Source: Nitrospinota bacterium
Lineage (GTDB): Bacteria; Nitrospinota; Nitrospinia; Nitrospinales; Nitrospinaceae
DNA: 13,412 bases
Assembly: GCA_027298165.1 (NCBI GenBank)
Contig: JAPUGN010000108.1
Coordinates: forward strand, 1-13,412
Reading direction: 5' to 3'
The notes below the pieces were generated by a model. That model saw only the letters and a program-made list of their open reading frames with translations, was not told the origin of the DNA and did no database searches. Of this stretch, positions 5,279 through 13,267 are shown one piece after another. The position numbers were made by a program, and so were the translations under genes. Every line of letters starts with the position of its first letter. The stretch's first letter is position 1.

Positions 5279-6190
5279 ATGAATAACAAACAATTGGTCA
5301 TAGGGGTGATCGCCTGCTTTTTCATATCCATCGCATTTCTTCTGGTGATCATCTGGGAAATTAAAAAGTCCATCGATCATGACGCCAAGATTCGCAAAAT
5401 GCAGGCGAAACACAAGCAGGTGACGATCGATGACAACCGCGATTTCAGCATCTACGATACCATGGTTGGCGGCGATGCCCGGAAGATGATCCTGATTCCC
5501 GAAGGGGTGTTTACGCGCGGGTCGGACTCCGGCGGGTTTGACGAGAAGCCGCAGCAGGAAATTTACCTGGATGCGTTTTGGGTCGATCAATATGAAGTCA
5601 GTGTCGAGGCCTATAATGTGTTTCGCCGCGCCGCCCGATATACAGAACCGTCCGTGCCGTTTTTTCAGGGGGATCAAAATATCCTGAAAACTCCCAATTT
5701 TCCGGTGGTCGGGGTGTCCTGGCTCGACGCGGTTAATTATTGTACCTGGGCGGGAAAGCGTCTGCTCAAGGAAGCCGAATGGGAAAAGGCCGCCCGCGGC
5801 ACCCATGGGCTGGTGTATCCCTGGGGCAACAGTGTTCTGCCCAAACGCGCCAACATCTCCGGCACCGCCGATGGGTTTAAATACATGTCCCCGGTCGGCA
5901 GTTTCCCCATGGGGCGTAGCGTGTACGGGGTGTACGATATGTCCGGCAACGCTTCCGAATGGGTCGAGGATTGGTACGATCAGTTTTATTACCAGAAATC
6001 CCCGATGATCAACCCGGAAGGCACCACCCAGAGCAAGAACCGGGTATTTCGCGGTGGGTCCTGGGATGCGCGCAAAGTGGATATTCGCTCCGCCAAACGA
6101 TTCGCCGCCACCCCCGGACGTAAAGACAGTATCGTCGGATTCCGTTGCGGCAAATCAGTCGAGCCGGACTCCAAAACCATGAAACCGTAA
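5279..6190 (+). CDS. Membrane-anchored SUMF1/FGE-fold protein lacking the catalytic cysteines
   Basis: The 303-residue protein starts with a signal anchor (hydrophobic about 6-26) and a basic linker, then a formylglycine-generating-enzyme (SUMF1) domain from about 68 to 291. Visible family motifs are MILIPEGVFTRGS (70-82), RLLKEAEWEKAARG (161-174), YPWG (180-183), DMSGNASEWVEDWY (220-233), FRGGSWD (257-263) and GFRCG (287-291). True FGEs carry two copper-binding cysteines just after RGGSW; here that stretch reads DARKVDIRSAKRF without cysteine, and the only cysteines are C13, C155 and C290. It should therefore not generate formylglycine. Related non-FGE members include PvdO-, NirV- and EgtB-type proteins. 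The domain should face the periplasm. No Shine-Dalgarno precedes the ATG, whose upstream is AT-rich. It is 18 bases from, and in the same frame as, the next gene, suggesting one operon. Role unknown. Confidence 0.85.
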   Translation: MNNKQLVIGVIACFFISIAFLLVIIWEIKKSIDHDAKIRKMQAKHKQVTIDDNRDFSIYDTMVGGDARKMILIPEGVFTRGSDSGGFDEKPQQEIYLDAFWVDQYEVSVEAYNVFRRAARYTEPSVPFFQGDQNILKTPNFPVVGVSWLDAVNYCTWAGKRLLKEAEWEKAARGTHGLVYPWGNSVLPKRANISGTADGFKYMSPVGSFPMGRSVYGVYDMSGNASEWVEDWYDQFYYQKSPMINPEGTTQSKNRVFRGGSWDARKVDIRSAKRFAATPGRKDSIVGFRCGKSVEPDSKTMKP

Positions 6191-6208
6191 ACTTCGGACA
6201 AGTCTCAT

Positions 6209-9028
6209 TTGAGCCGCTCCCATTTTCGAGTTTGGGTTTTTCTTTTTTTCTTCGTCTCCGGCGCCACGGGTTTGATTTATGAAGTGGTGTGGACCCGCCT
6301 GCTGACTCTGGTTCTAGGCAATACCCATTACTCGGTTTCCACCGTCCTCACCACCTTCATGGGCGGCCTGGCCCTCGGCAGTTTCTTCGGGGGACGCCTC
6401 ATCGACCGCGGCGGCCGGCCGCTGTTCATTTACGCCCTGCTTGAAGGCGCTATCGGGATCTACTGTTTTCTCATTCCTCACCTGATCGATAATTCCCTGC
6501 CGCTGTTCCAATGGGTTTATCTCAATTTTCAAGAGTCCTACACACTGACCAGTTTTTTCCGCTTCGGAGTGTGCGGGGCGATTCTGCTTGTACCGGCCAC
6601 CTTCATGGGCGCCACCCTGCCGATTCTGGGAAAATTTGTTTCCAATGATCCGCAAGTCATCGGCCGGGACGTCGGGACACTGTACGCGGTGAACACCCTG
6701 GGGGCGGTGGCGGGTGCGGTGACCAGCGCGTTCGTACTCATGAGATTGTACGGAGTCAGTGCTACCATCTGGATCGCAGCGGGACTCAACCTCAGCATCG
6801 CGTTAGTGATCCTCCTGTTCTTCCGTGGTCAATGGTCTCTCGCTTCCCCTGAAAAGGAGTTTCCGCCGGAAGCGGAGGAACCTCGATTCTATACGCGGGA
6901 GGTGATTCTGGTGCTCGGGGGATTTTGTGTCACCGGAATGGCTGCATTGATCTATCAGGTGGCGTGGACCCGTATCTTTTCACTGCTTCTGGGATCGTCG
7001 GTCTATGCCTTCAGTTTGATTCTGACGGCCTTCATTCTGGGCCTGGCGTTGGGCACTCTGATATTTTCACGAATCTGTGGATGGTTTAATGATTTGAAAA
7101 AAGTGTTCGGCTGGCTGCAGGTGGGCATCGGCCTGTCCGCCTTGGCGGCTCTGCCGCTGTTCGGGAAAATTCCTTTGGTCAACCGCTGGGTGTATTTGAA
7201 CTGGGGCCTCGATTTTAACTCCATTCAAGCCTCCAATTTTTTGATCATCCTCTCACTTATTATTATCCCGACTTTTTTAATGGGCGCCCAGTTTCCGGTG
7301 GTGTTCCGGCTGGTGGCCCGGAATTTAAAAACGTTGGGACACCACGTCGGCACCGCTTATGCCTGCAATACCGTGGGAACCATCTTTGGTTCCTTTGCCG
7401 GGGGTTTCCTTATGATTCCCCTGCTGGGTATTCAAAACACGATTCTTTGGGCGGTGCTGGTCAATCTGGTTGTGGGAGTGGTTTTGCTGTTCAATTCCAG
7501 CCTGAGGTCCGACATCAAAACCTATGCACTGCCGGGTCTGCTGGTGATCTGGATTCTGGGAGCCCGCGGCATCGACCCGTGGGACAAGGCGGTTATTTCC
7601 AGCGGCTCCTTCATGCCGTACCGCATCAGCGAGCTTGAAAACGCCCTGCAACGCAAAAACAAAATCCTTTTTTACAAGGAAGGTATGCACACCACAGTGA
7701 CCACCGAACTTTCGGTCGACGGCAATATTTTTTTACGCGTCAACGGCAAGACCGATGCGTCTCTGGCGATGGACATGCGCACCCAACTGTTGTCCGGTTA
7801 TCTTCCGATGTTGTTCAGCCAAAACCCGGAAAGGGTGCTGGTGGTGGGGCAGGGTAGCGGGGTGACTCTGGGGGCGGTCGAGCAATTTCCCGTCAAAGAA
7901 ATCGATCTGGTGGAAATCTCCCCGGCGGTGATCGAAGGCAGCCGCTATTTTGATCCGTTCAATCACCATGCGCTGGACGACCCGCGGGTTCGGGTGATCC
8001 TGGAAGACGGCCGCAACCACATCACCCTCACGAATAAAATGTACGACGTCATCATTTCCGAACCGTCCAATCCCTGGATATCCGGAATCGGCGCGCTGTT
8101 CACCCGGGATTTTTACGAGCGGGCCAATGCCCGGTTGAACCCCCGCGGTATCATGTGCATCTGGATGCACACCAATATGTCACCGGAGAGTTTTAAATCC
8201 ATCTCCCGCGCGTTTCTTTCCGTATTTCCTCAAGTCACCATGTGGGAATCCATTGTCGGTGATGATTATCTGTTGATCGGTTCTCAGCAACCGTATGCCC
8301 TGCCTTATGAGAGGGTCCAGCGTTTACTGGCGGACCCGGTTCAGGGGAAAGAACTCAAGCGGCTGGGTATTGCCAGCGTGCGGGACCTGATGGGCCTGTT
8401 GATCATGAATCAGGCCGAGCTCAAGAAGTTCAGCGAAGGGGCGCCCATTCATACCGATGATAATTCCCTGCTGGAGTTCGGCGCGCCTGAGTATATTTAC
8501 AAGGACGAACGGCAGGTAATCGTCCGACAAATCACACCGCATTTCCAGGTTATGCCCGCGCTTTTGAAGTTCGAGGAGTTGCCGGACGTGGATCAGGAGG
8601 CGGTGAAACAGCATATCGCCACGTTGGAGCGCTCTGAAGTGCATGTCCGGGAAATCAAGCGCCAAGCCCGCATCGACCAGTACCTGGACGAAGCCGTGGC
8701 GGCCGTCAACCGGGGCGCGTATGAACGCGCCGCTCAGTTGTATAAGAAAATTCTGGAGCAGGAACCGGATCATGTGTTGACGTACCTGAATCTGGGAAAC
8801 GTGTATGCCGCCGTTCAGGAGTTCGAAAAAGCGGAGCAGGCTTACCGTAGAACCCTTGAGATCAATCCTTATTATGCGTTCGGATCGTTTGCTCTCGCCC
8901 GGCTGTATCTGCAGACCAACCGTGCCGGCCGGGCGGTGACGATTTTGGAACAGGTCAGTTCGTGGTTGCCGTATGACGCGGATGCCGCACGCCTGCTGAA
9001 AGCGGCCCGCAAACAAATGAATCGTTGA
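6209..9028 (+). CDS. Fused polytopic membrane / spermidine-synthase-like / TPR protein
   Basis: The 939-residue protein has three parts. Residues 1 to about 445 form two related multi-helix membrane halves, each opening with a matching motif (GLIYEVVWTR at 21-30; ALIYQVAWTR at 246-255) and a later GLALG. Residues about 465-740 are a spermidine-synthase-like Rossmann domain with VLVVGQGSG (543-551), the acidic nucleotide-ribose ligand E569 in VEISP, a DPRVRVILEDGR block and IISEPSNPW (615-623). Residues about 828-936 contain about three TPR units. True aminopropyltransferases have an Asp in the DxxDP catalytic loop; here SNP replaces it, as is usual in the fused membrane subfamily, so polyamine synthesis is doubtful. 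The start is a TTG at 6209: it is the only start after the preceding in-frame TAA (6188-6190) that keeps TM1, and its Shine-Dalgarno (GGACAAG) is poor. It is in an operon with the SUMF1-fold gene. Confidence 0.88.
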   Translation: MSRSHFRVWVFLFFFVSGATGLIYEVVWTRLLTLVLGNTHYSVSTVLTTFMGGLALGSFFGGRLIDRGGRPLFIYALLEGAIGIYCFLIPHLIDNSLPLFQWVYLNFQESYTLTSFFRFGVCGAILLVPATFMGATLPILGKFVSNDPQVIGRDVGTLYAVNTLGAVAGAVTSAFVLMRLYGVSATIWIAAGLNLSIALVILLFFRGQWSLASPEKEFPPEAEEPRFYTREVILVLGGFCVTGMAALIYQVAWTRIFSLLLGSSVYAFSLILTAFILGLALGTLIFSRICGWFNDLKKVFGWLQVGIGLSALAALPLFGKIPLVNRWVYLNWGLDFNSIQASNFLIILSLIIIPTFLMGAQFPVVFRLVARNLKTLGHHVGTAYACNTVGTIFGSFAGGFLMIPLLGIQNTILWAVLVNLVVGVVLLFNSSLRSDIKTYALPGLLVIWILGARGIDPWDKAVISSGSFMPYRISELENALQRKNKILFYKEGMHTTVTTELSVDGNIFLRVNGKTDASLAMDMRTQLLSGYLPMLFSQNPERVLVVGQGSGVTLGAVEQFPVKEIDLVEISPAVIEGSRYFDPFNHHALDDPRVRVILEDGRNHITLTNKMYDVIISEPSNPWISGIGALFTRDFYERANARLNPRGIMCIWMHTNMSPESFKSISRAFLSVFPQVTMWESIVGDDYLLIGSQQPYALPYERVQRLLADPVQGKELKRLGIASVRDLMGLLIMNQAELKKFSEGAPIHTDDNSLLEFGAPEYIYKDERQVIVRQITPHFQVMPALLKFEELPDVDQEAVKQHIATLERSEVHVREIKRQARIDQYLDEAVAAVNRGAYERAAQLYKKILEQEPDHVLTYLNLGNVYAAVQEFEKAEQAYRRTLEINPYYAFGSFALARLYLQTNRAGRAVTILEQVSSWLPYDADAARLLKAARKQMNR

Positions 9029-9053
9029 GGGGTGAACCGCCGCCAAAGAAATT

Positions 9054-9082
9054 TTGAAACCCGTTACGGTTGTCTGTATACT
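9054..9082 (+). promoter_or_regulatory. Near-consensus sigma70 promoter for the TPR gene
   Basis: TTGAAA (9054-9059), exactly 17 bases, then TATACT (9077-9082) make one of the best promoter matches in the window. Transcription would start near 9089, about 33 nt before the ATG at 9123. Confidence 0.7.
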
Positions 9083-9122
9083 CGTTTCGCTGGTTAACTA
9101 AAACTTTGAAACGAAAGTCCGT

Positions 9123-9860
9123 ATGCCTCTAAAAATTAGAGTTGTTTGGGTTCTTTGCTGCATTGGTATTTTTATTGGGTTCATTTATTTTAACATGATG
9201 AATCAAATGCGGGTGCACAAGGAGCAAAAGCAGCTGGCCGCCGAACAGACCCAAAAGCGCACCGAAGATAAGCAAAATCGTCAGGAGACCAAAGCCCAAT
9301 TCGTGGAAATGATGGTACAGGTCCAGGAATTAAACGCTTTGGGAAAACACGCAGAGGCGGCCAAGTTGGCCTCCCAGGCGGTGGCCCTGGAGCCCAGGAA
9401 CGCAAAGGCCCGTACTTGGTGGGGTTTGTCCCTGGTCAAGGCGGGCAAAACTTTGGAAGCCCTCGAAAAGTTCGACCAATCCTCGCGGCTGGACCCCAAT
9501 CAAACCAAAAACTATTATTACTGGGGGCTGGCTCTGTTGCTGGACGGCCATTCCGAACAGGCGATCGACAAGTTTGAAAACGCCTTGTTGCTCGACCCGG
9601 AAAACAGCAAGGCTTACGCTTCCTGGGGCGTGGCGTTGAACCAACTCGGAAAATATGACGAAGCCATAAAAAGACTTCAGGAGGCCCTGGCGCAGAATTC
9701 TTTCAACCAGCAGGCCTATGGCGTTCTAGTGGACGCCCACTTCCATAAGGGCCAATATCAACAAGCCTGGGAGGTCGTGGCCCGGGCCCACAAAAATAAA
9801 ATCACCATTTCCCAAGCGTCTCTCAAGCGCTTATCCGATGCCAGCCCGAAGCCGGGTTGA
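9123..9860 (+). CDS. Membrane-anchored tetratricopeptide repeat protein
   Basis: The 245-residue protein has an N-terminal signal anchor (hydrophobic about 7-24, preceded by KIR). A charged Gln/Lys/Glu-rich stretch likely to form a coiled coil follows (about 30-60). Then come at least four consecutive TPR units at about 62-94, 95-128, 129-162 and 163-196, with a partial fifth to about 225. Each shows the WGxAL...G....A...F..A..LDP pattern, for example YYYWGLALLLDGHSEQAIDK (131-150). TPRs bind partner proteins; with this anchor the repeats should lie in the periplasm as a scaffold or assembly factor. The gene has its own strong promoter, and the MlaA promoter overlaps its 3' end. No catalytic residues are apparent and the partner is unknown. 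The ATG lacks a clear Shine-Dalgarno but is well placed for the anchor and promoter. Confidence 0.88.
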   Translation: MPLKIRVVWVLCCIGIFIGFIYFNMMNQMRVHKEQKQLAAEQTQKRTEDKQNRQETKAQFVEMMVQVQELNALGKHAEAAKLASQAVALEPRNAKARTWWGLSLVKAGKTLEALEKFDQSSRLDPNQTKNYYYWGLALLLDGHSEQAIDKFENALLLDPENSKAYASWGVALNQLGKYDEAIKRLQEALAQNSFNQQAYGVLVDAHFHKGQYQQAWEVVARAHKNKITISQASLKRLSDASPKPG

Positions 9861-9889
9861 TTGCCATCCACAAACCCATCTGCTAGACT
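9861..9889 (+). promoter_or_regulatory. Extended -10 promoter for the mlaA-like gene
   Basis: TTGCCA (9861-9866), 17 bases, then TAGACT (9884-9889) preceded by TGC (an extended -10) lie directly after the TPR stop codon. Transcription would start near 9896, so the GTG at 9896 cannot be the translation start. ATG 9926 or 9965 remain possible. Confidence 0.55.
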
Positions 9890-9964
9890 GAACGGGTGTA
9901 TTTATACGTTACTATTCAAGGGCCTATGATCTTCGAACCCACATTCCGTCGGGAAAAATCCCGC

Positions 9965-10954
9965 ATGAAAAAGAGGCCCTATTGGCCCTTGTTGGGCCTG
10001 ATGCTGTGCCTTCTGATCCTTCCCGCATCGTCGTTTGCCGCGTACTTTCCCGGCCCCCAGGATTATTTTTCCGCCGTTCCCTTCGCGTCACCAGGAAACT
10101 TTGAATCCAGCGATTTATCCCGCAACCATCATCTGGTCCAAACCGATCCGTCCACCGGGGAACTGTTGCCCTCGGAAATGAACTGGGCGAGTGTGGATGA
10201 TCTTCCGGATGCCTCCGGTCTCGCAAGTCCGAAAGTGGATCCTTTTGCCGACGATGTCATCGAGGAGGATCCCTTCGGCGATTCTTCGGTAAGTGATGCG
10301 GATTTTGAGGAAGATCCGTTCGCGGCGGAGGAAAAAGATACTCCTCCCCTGTCCGATCCTTTTGAGCGGTGGTACAACCGGCCGGTATTTGTGTTCAACG
10401 ATTATTTTTATGAATATCTCATGCGGCCTGTCTCTGAGAGCTACCGGTTTATTATTCCCGAAGATTTACGGGTGATCATTCGTAACATGTTTCGCAATAT
10501 TCTTTTTCCCCAGAGGTTGGTCAGCAGTTTGTTTCAGGGTGAATTTGAAAAATCCGGCCGGGTGCTGAGCCGGACATTGATCAACACCACCCTGGGCATT
10601 GGCGGCATGTTCGAGGTAGCGGATCCGCAATTCGGCATTAAACGGGTGGATGAGGATTTCGGACAGGCGATGGGAAAGTGGGGGATTCCCTCCGGACCCT
10701 ATATTGTGCTTCCCCTTCTGGGCCCGTCCACAGCCCGAGATGCGTTTGGTACGGCGGTGGACACCGTCCTGAATCCCTTGTTCTGGGTGGTGCCGGACTT
10801 TATCACCGGCGCCAGCATCACCTCCGGACAGATGGTCAACGAGACTTCGTTTTATATTGATGATATCAAAGCCTTGAAAGATGGGGCGATCGATCCCTAC
10901 ATCAGCTTCCGGGAGTTTTATCATCAGAACCGTGTGAATTTGATCGACGATTAA
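9965..10954 (+). CDS. mlaA: MlaA/VacJ-family outer-membrane lipid transport protein, non-lipidated
   Basis: From the ATG at 9965 the 329-residue protein has a signal peptide (MKKRPYW start, hydrophobic 9-20, cleavage near SSFA at 25). A Pro/Asp-rich linker follows, then an MlaA domain at about 131-325. Family blocks are DPFERWYNRPVFVFND (131-146, compare DPLEGFNR in E. coli), LINTTLGIGGMFEVAD (205-220), DFGQAMGKWG (231-240), GPYIVLPLLGPSTARDA (244-260) and DPYISFREFYHQNR (310-323). MlaA acts with MlaBCDEF to remove mislocalised phospholipids from the outer leaflet. Unlike E. coli MlaA, no lipobox cysteine follows the signal sequence, so membrane attachment must differ. The linker contains three extra DPF units. 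ATG 9926 has a better AAGG and would add 13 residues; 9965 is preferred for its signal peptide. No other mla gene is in the window. Confidence 0.85.
   Translation: MKKRPYWPLLGLMLCLLILPASSFAAYFPGPQDYFSAVPFASPGNFESSDLSRNHHLVQTDPSTGELLPSEMNWASVDDLPDASGLASPKVDPFADDVIEEDPFGDSSVSDADFEEDPFAAEEKDTPPLSDPFERWYNRPVFVFNDYFYEYLMRPVSESYRFIIPEDLRVIIRNMFRNILFPQRLVSSLFQGEFEKSGRVLSRTLINTTLGIGGMFEVADPQFGIKRVDEDFGQAMGKWGIPSGPYIVLPLLGPSTARDAFGTAVDTVLNPLFWVVPDFITGASITSGQMVNETSFYIDDIKALKDGAIDPYISFREFYHQNRVNLIDD
10238..10363 (+). repeat. Imperfect DPF-acidic repeats in the MlaA linker
   Basis: DPF occurs at residues 92, 102, 117 and 131 of the MlaA-like protein, the first three followed by acidic runs (ADDVIEE, GDSSVSDADFEE, AAEEKD). 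The fourth is the conserved domain entry DPFERW. The DNA copies begin with GATCC(T/C/G)TT variants and have unequal spacing, so this is a degenerate repeat and not a fresh tandem duplication. Confidence 0.6.
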
Positions 10955-10977
10955 CCCCCGCCACGCTTATCGTTTTC
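10947..10977 (+). terminator. Weak terminator candidate after mlaA
   Basis: ACGATTAA (10947-10954, covering the stop codon) can pair with TTATCGT (10967-10973) with one bulged base across a 12-base loop. A T-rich tail (TTTTCTTT) follows. The stem is short and AT-rich, so termination would be inefficient at best. Confidence 0.3.
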
Positions 10978-11071
10978 TTTCTTCAATAAAACCTTTATTC
11001 ATTCCACCATATTCTGTATGCTTTGGGAACCACCCCTAAAGCAAAACTTTGATTTAAGGTTCCGCATTCGA

Positions 11072-13255
11072 ATGGCATCTACCGAACACCACAACCGTCT
11101 GTCGCAGGAAACCAGCCCTTATCTGCTCCAGCACGCCCATCAACCGGTGGACTGGTATCCGTGGGGTCCGGAAGCTCTGGACAAGGCGCGCCAGGAGGAC
11201 AAGCCGATTTTTCTGAGCATCGGGTATTCGGCCTGCCACTGGTGCCATGTCATGTCCCACGAATGTTTCGACAATCCGGACCTGGCCGGCATGATGAACG
11301 ACCGGTTCGTGAACATCAAAGTGGACCGGGAGGAACGGCCGGAAATCGATGCCATTTACATGAACGCCCTGGTCGCCATGAACGGGCAGGGGGGATGGCC
11401 GTTGAACCTGTTTTTGACCCCGGAGCAGGAGCCTTATATGGGCGGTACTTACTTTCCTCCGGTTGCCGGCAACCACCAGCCGGGATTCGGCGACGTGCTG
11501 CGGCAGGCCGAGGAACAGTACCGGAATCAGAAAGAGCAGATCCAGAACCGTTCCCAGAGCATTCTCCAAAAAATCAATCCACCGCCTTCTCCCCAATCCT
11601 CTCACGATGCTTCCGCCCGTACCCTGGTCGACGCCGCAGTGCAACAACTGACTGAAAATTTTGACGAGTCTTATGGCGGTTTCGGAGCGGGCATGAAATT
11701 CCCGGAACCCATGCTGTATTCTCTGCTTCTGCGCCACTGGCTGTGTACTGAAAACAACGACGTGATGATGATGGTTGACAAGAGTCTCACCCATATGGCC
11801 GAAGGCGGCATGTACGATCAGTTGGGCGGCGGGTTCCACCGTTATTCGACTGACCGGGAATGGCGGGTACCGCACTTTGAAAAAATGCTGTGCGACAACG
11901 CGCTCATGGCCCGGTTGTATCTCGACGCGTACCAGGCCACCCGGCAGGATATTTACCGGTCGATTCCGGAAGAGATATTTGAATATGTGGAGCGGGAGAT
12001 GACCTCGCCGGATGGCGGGTTTTACACCAGCCAGGATGCTGACACCGAAGGTCGCGAAGGGACCTTTTTCACCTGGGAATTGAAAGAAGTGCTGGATCTT
12101 TTGGGGCCGCGCCACGCCAAGGTATTTGCTCGAACGTATGGGATGACGTCTGCGGGAAATTTTGAGCGGCGTAACGTTCTTCGGGTCACCGACCCCCTGG
12201 AAAAAATCGCCGAAAGCGAAGGCATGCCCATTTTTGAAGTCGGGCACATCATCAAAAACGGCAAACAGACCCTGCTTGATGCGCGCAACAAAAGACCCCG
12301 GCCGCACCGCGATGAAAAAATTCTGGCAGGGTGGAACGGGTTGATGATATCCGCGCTGGCCCGGGGGTTTGTCGTGCTTCGGCAGGAACGATTTCTCAAA
12401 AGCGCCGCCACCGCCGCCGACTTCATCTGGGATCACCTGTGGCAGGACGGCGCCCTTTTGCGCGTGTTCAAGGACGGGCGGGCCCGGTTCAAGGGATGCC
12501 TGGAAGATTATGCCTGTTTGCTGGAAGGGCTGGTGGCTTTGTTTGAAGCGTCGTTTGAGTTCCAGTGGCTGGATCGCGCTCAAGAGCTTGCCGAATCCAT
12601 GATCACTCGGTTCTGGGATGAACGGGACGGCGGGTTTTACATGACCGGCAACGATCATGAAACCCTGGTGGCGCGTCTTAAAAATCCCATGGACGACGCC
12701 ATGCCCTCCGCCAATGCCGTGGCCGCACGGGCTCTGTTACGGTTGGGACGGCTGACCGGAAACCAAAAGTTTGAGGAGAAAGGCCGGAAGACCGTGCAGG
12801 TGTTTCAGGGCGCCATGGAACAACGTCCCGCCGCCTTTACCGGTTTGCTGGCCGCCATGGATGAGTGGGACGCGTCACCGGTGGAGGTGGTGTTGTCTGG
12901 TCCGGAGGAAGAAAAGGACTATCAGAAGATGCTGGAGGCCCTGCACCGCGATTACCGTCCGCATTTGAGACTCGTGGTGCATCGTGGAGCAGAGACGGAA
13001 CGCCGGATTCCCTGGGCCGGGGGACGGGGTCCGGTTTCCGGAAAGCCCACCGCTTACGTCTGCAAGGAGGGAACCTGCCATCCTCCCGTCCATACGGAAC
13101 AGGCGCTCTTTAACTTATTGGGGCGTCCGCCTGAGATTCGCCTGAATATTTTTGATGAAGAGAAAAAAATAAAGGACATGCAGTCGCAGGAACAAGCCAA
13201 TTTACTGAACGCCATGTCCGATATTTTTAAATACTCCGGCCTCGGAAAGAAATAG
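11072..13255 (+). CDS. YyaL/DUF255 thioredoxin-fold and six-hairpin domain protein
   Basis: The 727-residue protein has the full length of the YyaL/SSP411 (Spata20-like) family. The N-terminal DUF255 thioredoxin-like domain shows NRLSQETSPYLLQHAHQPVD (8-27), the redox motif CHWC (55-58) with CHWCHVM, and KVDREERPEIDAIYM (83-97), then GGWPLNLFLTP (107-117) and GGTYFPP (124-130). A long (alpha/alpha)6 six-hairpin-like domain follows from about 200, with KFPEP, GGMYDQLGGGFHRYSTD and a DEKILAGWNGLMISALARG block. No signal peptide is seen, so it is cytoplasmic. Family function is poorly established; roles as an oxidoreductase, aldose epimerase-like or mannose-related enzyme have been suggested from fold only. 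The start at 11072 is chosen because homology begins within ten residues. The in-frame ATG at 11018 lies within a weak promoter-like TATGCT. Its 3' end converges with the edge gene 12 bases away. Confidence 0.9.
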   Translation: MASTEHHNRLSQETSPYLLQHAHQPVDWYPWGPEALDKARQEDKPIFLSIGYSACHWCHVMSHECFDNPDLAGMMNDRFVNIKVDREERPEIDAIYMNALVAMNGQGGWPLNLFLTPEQEPYMGGTYFPPVAGNHQPGFGDVLRQAEEQYRNQKEQIQNRSQSILQKINPPPSPQSSHDASARTLVDAAVQQLTENFDESYGGFGAGMKFPEPMLYSLLLRHWLCTENNDVMMMVDKSLTHMAEGGMYDQLGGGFHRYSTDREWRVPHFEKMLCDNALMARLYLDAYQATRQDIYRSIPEEIFEYVEREMTSPDGGFYTSQDADTEGREGTFFTWELKEVLDLLGPRHAKVFARTYGMTSAGNFERRNVLRVTDPLEKIAESEGMPIFEVGHIIKNGKQTLLDARNKRPRPHRDEKILAGWNGLMISALARGFVVLRQERFLKSAATAADFIWDHLWQDGALLRVFKDGRARFKGCLEDYACLLEGLVALFEASFEFQWLDRAQELAESMITRFWDERDGGFYMTGNDHETLVARLKNPMDDAMPSANAVAARALLRLGRLTGNQKFEEKGRKTVQVFQGAMEQRPAAFTGLLAAMDEWDASPVEVVLSGPEEEKDYQKMLEALHRDYRPHLRLVVHRGAETERRIPWAGGRGPVSGKPTAYVCKEGTCHPPVHTEQALFNLLGRPPEIRLNIFDEEKKIKDMQSQEQANLLNAMSDIFKYSGLGKK

Positions 13256-13267
13256 TCCTCCCCGGAA

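Noticed and set aside
5279..6190. Calling this gene a sulfatase-activating formylglycine-generating enzyme
   Set aside because: The catalytic cysteines after RGGSW are absent and no sulfatase gene is nearby.
6209..9028. Calling this gene speE (spermidine synthase)
   Set aside because: The DxxDP catalytic loop is replaced by SEPSNPW and the protein is a membrane fusion. No speD or other polyamine gene is adjacent.
8324..9046. Minus-strand open frame of 240 codons
   Set aside because: It is antisense to the C-terminal and TPR part of the SpeE-like protein and resembles no family.
11054..12658. Minus-strand open frame of 534 codons opposite the YyaL-type gene
   Set aside because: The plus strand encodes a full-length known family with its CHWC motif. 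The antisense frame is rich in His, Pro and Gln as expected from the complement of a GC-rich gene and has no recognisable domain.
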